DNA of 64,000 nucleotides, taken from the NCBI RefSeq assembly GCF_030463535.1, contig NC_132893.1, positions 31,725,724 to 31,789,723 on the forward strand. Direction: 5' to 3'. Below are positions 23,701 through 33,664 of the stretch, piece by piece. The position numbers and the translations under genes were made by a program. The stretch is from Salminus brasiliensis (Eukaryota > Chordata > Actinopteri > Characiformes > Bryconidae). The notes beneath the pieces are model-generated. The model was not told where the DNA came from. It did not search any database and was given only the letters and a program-made list of their open reading frames with translations. Each line of letters starts with the position of its first letter. The first letter of the stretch is position 1.

Positions 23701-26185
23701 CTAAATGACTTCGAACATGTGACTGATGTGGCAAAGCACAAGGGATGGGGATCATTTATATTAACCAGGACTCCCACAGCATGTTTTCCTTCCCTCTCCA
23801 CCATCCCCACCTGTCATTGACCAAAAACAAAGACCTTCTGTGGTTGACTGCAGAGTAGCCCCTGGCCTTTTTTTTACCACCCATTCAAATCTTCATGGAT
23901 AAAATGACACCCCAACCACAATGATTTCCCACTTCTGCGACCCGTCCTGATGTAAAGTTCACATTGACTTTAATAAAATGTATTTTTAAGGACATTTTAT
24001 AATAGCTGTAGATAACTGAATCAATGTTTCCTTGCTTCATGAATACATTACATTATTATGATTTATTTGTTTATCATTTAAAGCTCTGGTGGAATACAAG
24101 AACCTGTCGGGGAAGACCCTACAGCAGAGCATTGAGAGTGAGATGTCTGGAAATTTGGAGACAGTTCTGGTAGCTATAGGTAACATACTCATATTTCATA
24201 TATGATGCTCTGGATTAAGCTATTTTCAGTATGTGTTCATCAGTAGGAAGGTTCATTGCTGACTAAAATGCATGTGCTTGCAGTGAAGTGTGTGAAAAGT
24301 GTCCCGGCGTATCTGGCAGAGCGCCTCCATAAGGCCATGAAGGTAAGAGATGCAGCATGCTGTCTGGTTGTGTCTTTTAATGCTTCACTGGAAATACCTC
24401 TGTAAAATACTGATAGATATATAGATAGATAGATCGATAGATAGATCGATCGATCGATCACTTTATTTATCCCAATGGGAAAGTCAGTTTTTACAGCAGC
24501 AAAATCAAACAAGAGAGCAGCATAATAAAGGCACTTAAAATAGTAGGAAACAGTAAACCTGACTATAAATACAGCTATATTAATAAATACAGCTATAATA
24601 TGGGAACATGCTTTTATAACCTTACTTTGTGTGAAATGCACCTCATGCACCTACCAATGGTGTGTCAGTTTACCATCTAGATGTTAAGAGTTGGGCAATA
24701 AGCAGGAGTGTCAAATACTTTGTTACATTACTTAAGTAGAAGTGTTCTATACTTTACTGAAGTAATTCAGTTTTTAGCTGACTTACTCCTCACATTTTCA
24801 CCCAATTATTATTCTACTCCTTACATTTTAAAAACAGCCTCGTTACTCCTATTTCATTTCACTTTAAATTCCGACTCGTCATCCTTCCAAAAAAAAAAAA
24901 AAAGTACCCTATCCAGATTAATCGTGATCCATCACACCTGCACACGTCCCGTCCCACTCCAGCGAGCTCACAGCAGACGTCTGTAGTCTAGTATGAAGAC
25001 TGTGTCCGTGGCAGAGACTCAAGAGAGCTGCAGTGAAACGTCCCGACTAAGCCCCACATTTACATTCCAATAAAGCTTATTGATCACACGCCTCTGAAGT
25101 CTGACTTTCTGCAGCTTTACAAAACTTCTAGACAACGACTCCTCATATTTTCCTCCATGAAGCTCATGTTATGGGTTGTAGTGCACTATAGACCCCTGTT
25201 TGGCGCGGCCTAAGCTTCCGGCCTTTGTTTTCCTTCCATTACTTTTACTTTTCTACTTGAAGTCGTTCTGAAACCAGTACTTTTACACTTTTACTGGAGT
25301 AAAACGCTTAAGTTGATACTTCAGCTTCTATAGAAGTCTTTTAAACCCTCGTATCTCCACTCACTTCTACCTGAGTGATGAATGGGAATTCTTTTGACAC
25401 CGTTGGCAATAAGGTGATGCGTAATTGTAAGCATGAGAAATTACATCACGCCACACTTTTCTAAGTACAACGTTGACATTATCAGTATCTCTACTATAGT
25501 AAACAACTCCATTATCTCCGTATTACAGTCAGTGGAGCATCAGCTTGATTCTGTAGCTGATATTTTAGGTAAAACTGCTGCATAATGTTGTCATTCAGAG
25601 TGGGGGTGGTGTGAAATGTGCCGTTCCCGAGTGACTTACAAAAGTGCTTCGCTGTTTACTCAGATAAGCTGGTTTGTATCAGCTAGAATCCAAAAGACCC
25701 CTCTAAGCTAAGATGGAGACACAATACTCCATATACTCTACACTTCGCCCAAGTACTTTAGGAAGAGGAGGGTCTTCAGTCTGGGGGTTTGAAGACTCTG
25801 CCGTTCATTCCACCACTTCGGTGCAGGACAGAAAAAACCCTGGATGCCCATCTTCTGTAGATCTGTGAATGACTGGTCGAGCCGAGCCATGCTTAAAGCT
25901 CCAAGGGCTCTTGGTGCAGATCAACTTTTGACCATTGCCCAGTAAAACTGGGCCGCATGAACACAAAGACAGACATTTTATTGTACAGGTTGCTTCATTA
26001 GTCCTGTTTTGGTTTTGCTCAGGGCGTAGGAACCACTGAATCCATACTGACCAGGATTATGGTGAGCCGGTCAGAGATTGACCTTCTGGACATCAGGGCA
26101 GAGTATAAAAAGCTCTATGGCTGCTCCTTGTACTCTTCAATTCAGGTAAGCACTAATTGATTAAGTCCTGGTTGTTTCACAGAGC

Positions 26186-26236
<51 letters not shown>

Positions 26237-26728
26237 ACACCTTTGATTTAAAACTTGTTGATCTTCCTCCAGTAGCGTAACGGATCGCCAGGGCAGTTTC
26301 CATCAGCCAATACAACAAATATGACAAATATGTCTAATTAGCTCTTTTTACTGACCATTGCTCTGATGGATGGGGTATAGTATGAAGTTATTGTAGCTAC
26401 CTATGAATTCCAGAGATAGCAGTGTGAGAGGGTCCAGTAAGGCCCCGCCAGGCTATTGCCTCAGTGTGATTACTCTAACTGCACTGTTGGTAGTTACGCA
26501 ACTGCTGTCTTCACAGGCGTTTCCTGTTTCTGTGTGTGTGTGTGGCTGTGTGTGTGTGTGTGTGTGTATGTGGTCCTACTTGCTTTCCTTAATTTATTGA
26601 TGAAATAGTACTTGCGTATGAATCACTTGAAACCTGATTCTGAATCATTTCATTTTGCCCAATTCTAGTCAGACGTAGGTGGTGACTATGGCAAGTGCCT
26701 GAAGCTGATTTGTGGAGGGGATGACTGA
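20044..26728 (+). CDS. anxa3: Annexin A3
   Basis: Calcium-dependent phospholipid-binding protein of the cytosol and inner membrane face. Coding exons: 20044-20055, 20269-20356, 20495-20589, 21143-21256, 22249-22339, 22433-22512, 22601-22657, 22802-22895, 24084-24179, 24284-24342, 26023-26145 and 26669-26728. All join in phase with GT-AG introns, giving 322 residues against 323 in human. Four annexin repeats carry their calcium loops at GLGT (32-35), GAGT (104-107), WGT (189-191) and GVGT (263-266). The tiny first coding exon reads MSVW, placing a tryptophan at 4 as in the N-terminus of mammalian A3, and the protein ends in the A3-like ICGGDD. The ATG was chosen because the next four codons meet a strong donor. 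A 23-base leader (20021-20043) precedes it. Orthology to A3 also rests on the neighbours paqr3, antxr2 and prdm8. Which teleost duplicate (a or b) this is cannot be told. Confidence 0.93.
21535..21987 (+). mobile_element. Element T, full-length non-autonomous DNA element
   Basis: Bounded by tggacaaaagtattgggaca on the left and the reverse of tgtccaaatatttgtggaca on the right, diverged inverted termini typical of a Tc1/mariner-type MITE. No transposase frame. It lies in an anxa3 intron. Other copies: 19775, 45371 (minus), 54751, 58110, 59178 (minus) and 61213. Confidence 0.75.
23138..23283 (+). repeat. 145-bp direct repeat, copy 1
   Basis: Nearly identical to 25176-25322 ('acttgaagtcgttctgaaac', 'ttactggagtaaaacgctta'). 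Copy 2 is the end of a longer element at about 24690-25322. Confidence 0.85.
24405..24650 (-). mobile_element. Retroelement fragment with GATA/GATC repeat tail
   Basis: A tagatagatcgatag run (24415-24457) abuts 'ctttatttatcccaatggga', the usual 3' end of a fish LINE-like repeat read from the other strand. Confidence 0.55.
24690..25322 (+). mobile_element. Dispersed repeat containing direct-repeat copy 2
   Basis: It starts near 'gtcaaatactttgttacatt' and ends with the 145-bp segment also present at 23138. The aagtag/tttact-rich composition is typical of a fish DNA repeat. No frame. Confidence 0.55.
25725..25960 (-). mobile_element. L2-like LINE 3' fragment, reversed
   Basis: The reverse complement matches the LINE tail at 3560-3720 (gaagaggagggtcttcagtc, then the cgagccg and gatcaacttttgaccat pieces). 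Not intact. Confidence 0.7.
26189..26234. repeat. TG microsatellite in an anxa3 intron
   Basis: About 23 GT units, 44 bp after the donor of the 26023-26145 exon. Confidence 0.95.
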
Positions 26729-26944
26729 GTGGGAAGGGCCAGGTTTTTGCTCCACCCACAGAAGAATCCTAGCTCTCCCCATGGCTAAACCTTTCCACAT
26801 CTTAATACCTGAAAGTTAAGCACTTAACTGTGGTGTAAATTCACCACACTCCTGATTATAACGATCTCTTCATTTAGTGTCTCTACATTTTGGTTTGCAT
26901 TTCAGTTTTATATCCAGCCCTGAGTACCAGCTTACGTAATCTTA

Positions 26945-26950
26945 AATAAA
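26945..26950 (+). terminator. anxa3: Polyadenylation signal of anxa3 (proximal form)
   Basis: Canonical aataaa 217 bases after the stop at 26728, followed by a T-rich stretch. It lies before the second last exon, so its use would exclude that exon. Confidence 0.6.
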
Positions 26951-27139
26951 CCTCATAATCATCTTCTTCTTCACCCTGAAACTCTTTCCTTATTCTAATG
27001 ATTTGTTCACACTTCGTCACTGTCACACAAAAACCTTGTTTCTCCATGTTTGGTGTTTCTCACTTTTTTACATTGTGTTGAATGGACCAATAGAAATGCT
27101 CCAGGATCATTGTGATGCTGGCCGGCACAGGCCTCTTTT

Positions 27140-27700
27140 GGCTGCCTAGTGATGCTGCATTGGCGGCAGTCTGAAAAGAGGCAGTGGCATGTGCTTGTCT
27201 GTACTGTCCTAGTGGCGGCAACATTGCAAGGGGGGCATTTGCATTGATAGGGGGAGTCCTAGGGTGGGTTGGTGGGTGGGTTAATTGGCTGAGCTAAACT
27301 GGGGAGACAATAAATATGGGTAATAATTAATTTAGAAGAATATATAGAAATGCTCCAAAGTCACTCAGAGCATTTTTTTTATTGACGTACATTAAAAAGG
27401 TTTTTCTCCAGTGGCTCAGAGGGGCTCAGAGGGGCTCAGAGGTCTAATGCACTACCACTATGGCCTAGGGGGTTGCAAGTCCGAATCCTGAGCCATGCCA
27501 CTTTGCCATCAGTGACCAGAGTCTGAGAGAGCATAAGTGGTTGTGCTCTCTTCAGGTGCGTAGACGTCGTTCAAATAGAGGTGGGGGCTCGCTTCACGTG
27601 TATCAGACAAGACCTTACCCGCCTAGTGTCAGAGGGTCCTGATTCTGTTTCTGCTAGTGCCAGAGGGAATTATGAACGGGTGGGTTAACAAGGTTTATGA
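27140..27700 (+). mobile_element. Two SINE family B copies in tandem
   Basis: 27140-27335 keeps the 'ggtgggttaattggctgagc' tail; 27415-27700 has the head, body and a shortened tail. Both lie between the two anxa3 last exons. Confidence 0.65.
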
Positions 27701-27967
27701 GTGACAGTGATGACTTGCACCATATCTCTACTTGGAGCACCCTCTTAACCTATGATTTATCTAATCTGAGAGGTTGAGTTTACCAGCTTTCCTCTTTTGC
27801 TCTCATGGAGTCCAGGGCAAACACTTGAGCACTCAGAGCCTTCTTTTAAACCCTTGGCGGCTGTTTTTTGGAGATCGAATGCAGTGAGCAGTTGTCTGGA
27901 AACTTATAGGAGCAAATGAACCAATACTAACAACTGATTTCGTCTCCCACAAGTATATAACTGTATA

Positions 27968-28268
27968 TACAGTACTGTGCAGATGGTTTTTAGGCACCTG
28001 AGCACATTATTAAGAGCAATAGGAGTGTTTTAGCTTGTTTAATCTAAAGTAACCAAACCAGGTGTTGATCTGAGGAGAACTTAATAATAAATAATACTAG
28101 ACTCCATGAGGAGAACGTCTAATGTTCTAATGATGAACACAGTGATGGAGAACCACCACCACCACTTTCTGTAGGAATGTTGTAATTATTAGTGTTGATT
28201 CTAATATTAGACTAAATAAACACTTTCCATTTGCACAGGGGCCTAGAAATGTGCACAGTACTGTAAAT
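27968..28268. mobile_element. MITE with tacagtactgtgca termini
   Basis: Left end tacagtactgtgcagatgg; the right end is its imperfect reverse (gtgcacagtactgta). It is flanked by TA and has no coding capacity. It ends about 65 bp before the acceptor of the second anxa3 last exon. Confidence 0.72.
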
Positions 28269-28333
28269 GCATATGAATTATGAGTCATGTCAAAGAACAC
28301 AGCCTCCAAGTAAAATCGCGACTTCCCCTCCAG

Positions 28334-28399
28334 TCTGAGACATCCGGAGATTACCGAAATACCCTGCTGAGGATCTGTGGAGCAGATGATAAGGACTGA
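28334..28399 (+). CDS. anxa3: Second, probably alternative, last exon of anxa3
   Basis: After a pyrimidine-rich acceptor (cgacttcccctccag), an in-phase frame of 21 residues reads SETSGDYRNTLLRICGADDK and one more D, then TGA. It is homologous to the last exon at 26669-26728 ([19 protein letters not shown]). If spliced to the donor at 26145 it would give a 324-residue protein with a different final helix of repeat four. Its TSGDY is the form common in annexins. The frame and stop are intact, so it is not obviously decayed. No other duplicated anxa3 exon lies nearby, which argues against a second gene copy. Possible polyadenylation signal: aataaa at 28880-28885 (weak). Confidence 0.72.
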   Translation, partial: SETSGDYRNTLLRICGADDKD

Positions 28400-28909
28400 G
28401 CTACAACTGAGCTGCAGATGGCCTCAGCTGAAGGGAGATCCTGCAGCTCTTCTTGAAGCTGTTGTTGACTTTCTTCACATATTTCCAGTGTACCAAAGCT
28501 TGCTCTTCAAATATTTGATATATTATGAGGCTTAATGTGTGTGTGTGATTCTTGTGTGAAGATATGTTGGCAAACTGCCTTGAAGTGCTTAAAGGTTAAC
28601 TACAGGTTTATCTCTGAAGTATCTCTACAGAAGTTGTTTATCTTTGCAGTTCTAACAGCGCATTGTGCTCGGGGTGGTTTTATGAAGTAAAGCTTAAAAA
28701 AATGTTTTGTGTTGGAGTTGGTGTCTGTTTTGTCCAGCAGAGGGCGACGGCATGCACATTCAAATCCTGATTCATTGTAGGTCAGTACGTTTACCTCAGT
28801 TTAGCTCAGAAGGAAATATCAAGAGGAAATTGACTAGTTTAAAGAAAAGGTCTGCTCTGGTAAATCAGTAAGCGCTATAAATAAATACATACAATAAGAA
28901 AAGAAAAGA

Positions 28910-29535
28910 AATTTAGAGGGTTGTGGGTTCAATACCTGGGCTCAGCAAGCTGCCACTGTTGAGCCAGGCCTTGAGCGTGGCCCATCGCCCTTCTCTGCTC
29001 TCCAGGCAGTAGCTGCTCACTCCAGCCATGTGTGTTCACTGCATGGATCGGTTAATGGTGGAAGCCAAATTCCATCAGTGTCCAACACTAATGTTGAATA
29101 TTCTTGTGAAATGCGGGCCAGAGATACTTAGCCAGCCCAAATCATTTACAGTGGTAAAAATAAGAAAGAAAATAAATTATATATATATATATATACAATT
29201 TAAAAAAATTTTCAAATGTCAAATTTTTCCTGCCAATAAGCCCACCCTTTCGTAGTTCCTCCTAGCACTAGCAATGCTTCCGACACTAGGAGGGTAAGGA
29301 CTTAACACATGTCTCCTCCGATACGCAAGAAGCTGGCCACCACCTGTTTTCGACCTGCCGCCTTTAAAAGTGATGAGGGCAGAGTGCGCCATCTATCCAC
29401 CTGGATAAGTACAGTCTGCTGTGCTTTTTAGGACTCTGGCTGCTGCAGGCAAAGTGGCATGGCTCAGGATTTGAACTCACGACCCCTGGGGCATAGTGGC
29501 AGTGCGTTAGACTGCTGAGCCACTCTGCGCCATGT
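28910..29535. mobile_element. SINE A (+) followed by SINE B (-)
   Basis: 28910-29130 keeps 'gggttgtgggttcaatacct' and 'gctgccactgttgagc'. 29235-29535 reads on the minus strand as family B (B box region near 29475-29495). A TA run lies at 29177-29195. Confidence 0.7.
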
Positions 29536-29539
29536 GGAG

Positions 29540-31539
29540 CTCCACTAAACATTGGTTACTATTACCACCACTATAAAGTAATCGGAGTCGCTATGTTTTA
29601 ATGAGCCATTTCACACTAAACCACTCTGAATTACTTTGTTTAGATGTGATTCATCAATTGAACATTTTTTAAAAATCATCAAATTCCTCTTTAACTACAT
29701 GAATGATCTGCTACATGGCTATTGCAGGCTTTACCCTGGCCGAGGATTACGCTCCCAGTCTGGATATGGCAGAAGTGACTGTCTGGTTGAGATTTGCCTT
29801 CATTGTAGGATAATGAAAATTCAAATCCCATAGACAAAAGGTATTGCCGTTACCTCACAGCTGCTGGCAAATCCTACAAAGGTTCTTAGCCCAATTTCTA
29901 CTGTGGATCCAACTGGGTTTATACCGGAAAGAGCCTTTCATTGCTTCAGGAGCATCTGTGGGGTCATAGTAACAGCTGCATTCATGAAAAGCTGAGATGA
30001 AAAGTGGTATTGCATTACAGAAGATTACACTGTATTATCACACCGGCCTACACCCAGGAATCACAGGCAGACAGCGTCTAGGTCTGAATGCAAATAAGAA
30101 TAAAGAGGACATTAAACAGGCATACAATCAATAAACGTAGGCCCGTAATGGCGAAGTGAACTTTGGGCCGGGTGCATACTGTAATTACGCATTGTCTGGG
30201 GGCAGCATCTCATATGAGAAGCATACTGATCAGGAGTGTGTCGAGAAGTGAAACCTTGTGGATTACTGTAATATGGTCTGTAATCTGGTGTCTTGATTAG
30301 TTAAAGGGGATTTTTGACCTTCAAACCTCATTCTCTCTCATTCAAGATACATAATCAGACAAGAAAAGGGCAGCGCCCTGGGCTAATCCCTGCTGGTAGT
30401 CCAACCACCTGGTGATTACACCAGCTTTTAGAATAAGATTAGGACAAATATCATCATCTGTCAAACCTTCACAGTCAAATCCATTGCACATTCTCTATGC
30501 CTGGATATTTGGATATTTCATACCCAAACAACCCATCACTTTTTGTTCAAGCCATTTTACACTGTTCCCCAAGGTAGGACATCCAAGTGTACCTTACAGA
30601 TTCTCTACAGCCTTGTTCCCCAGGGAGAAAGAGGGATATTTCCACTTATTAGGTATATTTGAACAAAAATACGATAACAAGCCTCACACTACTTGGCAAA
30701 GTATGTCTGTCAAGCCTTATTGATGCCCACATTGTCCCACTTGACCAATGCTTAGGCCAGTTTTTTTTTCCAGACACTCCTTAATTTTATTTCTTACACT
30801 TGCATCTCTTGGCGTATGGTGGTAATTTTATTCCAGGCTTTTAATCAAACAGAGATGAGTTTCTTGAATTTGCAGACTATGAATGGTGTAAAGTCGCCCA
30901 ACAGCAATGTGAAAGACTAGTGGAGAGCCGGCCAAGACATGAGAGCTGTGATTGGCAGTCAAGGTTATTTCACCATAGTGATTTATGAATGCTCTCAAAG
31001 TTCAGATATCAGTACTGTGTTGTTTGAATTTCAATAATAACTTTGCATTATAATTATTATAATCATTTCTGTGCATTATTTGAGCAGTTGTCATTTCTGC
31101 AAATAAATGCTGTAAATAGCAACATTTTTATTTAGAATTTGGGGGAAATGTTGTCCATGGTGTATGAAATACAACACAAAAGTTAATTTTCTCTAAACAC
31201 ATTGATCATTTAGATCTAAACATAGTCTATTATGCTCCAACTTTTCATACATTCAGTTTCCCCACAGGAAGATACACACTCAGCGATCACCTCACAGTTC
31301 AAGTATGTAGCCGTTTCAGGCTAGATTTATTACAGGATTGTTTCGGATTCCTACTATTTCCTCTCCAAAATTCAGTTTTTTGCCCAATTTAATAATATAC
31401 CATGTCTAATGTCTAATGTCTAGATGTACTTTAATGTTTCTCACATTTCATAATCATCATCATCAACACATAGCACGTTAAAAACATCACCATAGGCAAG
31501 GTATAGGATATAAAAGATAATACAGCAGAAGCCAATCAC
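29540..31539. other. Intergenic, anxa3 to paqr3
   Basis: No exon recognised. In human this interval holds BMP2K, and I see no kinase-like exon here. 30000-30240 is non-repetitive with TAATTA/ATTACG-type cores and is a candidate conserved element. The 103-codon plus frame at 30412-30723 is unassigned. Confidence 0.45.
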
Positions 31540-33664
31540 TACATACAAGTAGAAAGTTTATTCAGATACAGCATTCAGGCAAGTACAATTCAAGTCAGTC
31601 ATTCCACAACATATAAATGCCCAACAACGAAAATAAGGCCCGACACTAAACCAAGAAATAAAAAAAAGGCAAGAGCATACAGGCATTAATACAGGTTTGA
31701 CACCATGTTCATCAGCTCAGTCTTTGATCACCACTGTATCTATTGACCTTCACTGACCTAGCAACACCTAGATCAGATTCTACAGTGAGTCAAAACTATA
31801 CGTAAAGGCTTTGCCCAAGTAACACCGATCCGGCCTAACCGGCCTCTCACCCTCAGTGCGGTATCCAAAAAGAAACAGATACAGGTTACAAAATGCCCAT
31901 TTACAACAGATACAGTACAATAAAACCCATTAGCAATACTTTATATCGTTTAATCAGTTTCATAATCATGTTTTTGCAACAAGGTAAAGTAACAAAGGAG
32001 AAGGGACGTACCCACGCTCGATCAGTGCTGTGTGTGAAAGGCTCAGTAGAAAACAAAGTTCATATTGTAAACCCACGGGCACATAAAGGCTATAACGAAG
32101 AATTTGTTCAGGCATCACGTTTGATCAACCCATTTGAGATGTCCGTCGCACCAGACCCTAAGGTTTAGCGTCTGAAGGCAAATATGAGCCACGTACCTCG
32201 TGTGACTCTCAAATCACCTGCTTGATTCACAAGGATCCCAACTAAACAATGACTGTGTTGTGCCGTAGTGCTATCGGGGCCTCCCCATCACGGTCTACAG
32301 TTAGTACTCCAGATTTAAGAAAGGGGAATTCCACTGATTTTAACCATCCAAAGGATAATTAAACATAACACAATGTAAACCAAGTCATTCAGAGTAGGTC
32401 TGATTTAAAATGCTCTATTCTAGAGAAACTGATTCGTTTGCAGTGGTGACGTCTCAGAAAACTGTTAATAAAATGATGCCTATCTATAAATGTTATGAAA
32501 AAGTTAATAGTACCTTAATAGTACCCAAATAAAACATTTCCCCCCATTATCAGCATTATATATTGTTCCTAACATTCAAAAACCTTACATATGAAGTTTT
32601 AGCTGTTCTTCACATTTTGACATATAATGATTCTGGGAGTTGTTCTTAGTATTTTGTCAAAATTTCATGATGAACGGGCCAAAAGAAATGCTCCAAAATA
32701 ATAATCTTGGAATAAAATCTTTTTACATTGACTTGCATTAGAGGTATAGAAGATTTTTCTTCTCCTGCAAAGTTGCCATTTTAGAGATACAAGACACTCA
32801 GGATCACAAGTCATTTAGGAATAGCACATTAACCCACTCTGAATAACACGGTTACAGAGCTTTAAGTATTTAAGAGTCCCATTTAAGCGTAAAATGGTTT
32901 TCAATGGATTCCCAGTGATTGTGTAATTCAGTGTTTCAGATTTGGCTTAATCTAATGCACTGATATTTACAGTGTAGCTGACTGAGGTTTAGTGAGGTGT
33001 ACCAACAACAACAACAAAAAAAGACACTAATGTTATTAGAGAAGGGCCTGCTGGATTAAATAAATGCTTAAATAGCCATAATCTTAAAAAGACTGAATAT
33101 TTGAGAGTCTGAATGTTTCACACCCCACACAATCACATTAATGGTTCATTTAAAAAATCAAAAAAAGGAAAAAGTAGATCACATTCAAGTCAGGGTACAA
33201 GTTTACAGGCAGTTTGAGAATAATATGTTCGTACTGGCTCCATGTACATCATTCCTTAATAATCAAAAACGTACTGATTCAGTGTGCGTGTCTAATATTC
33301 CAGCAGTACTGACCTTTAAAAAGCCTTACAAGAGTCAGTAACAGAAAATCCAACGTTCCAGTTCCAAGTCCTGCTCCACCACAAGCAATATAACAGCACT
33401 TAATGATGAGGTTCTTCTCAGAGGAATAGCACAGTGCACAGTTCAATATATAAATCAATACTCTCATCATTATACTACTGTCTTCCCTATCAGATTGATT
33501 GATTCAGAGTTGAGTGTATAATTAGTCCATGATTTGAAATAGAGCCGGAAAGACAGCGAACTGTGCAGTACTGTGGACTGAGATTAGGACCAACTGCTCA
33601 AGCTCATTCCTAAATGCTTTCATACTGGTGTGGTAGGAGCCCTCTATTCTGTAGATCTGCAGGA
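31540..33664 (-). other. paqr3: Probable 3' untranslated region of paqr3
   Basis: Sequence downstream of the paqr3 stop on its own strand, ending at a canonical aataaa (plus strand tttatt at 31557-31562). Mostly low repeat content except a TTAA-type element fragment (32317-32640) and a dispersed repeat (32640-32770). The extent is inferred. Confidence 0.45.
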
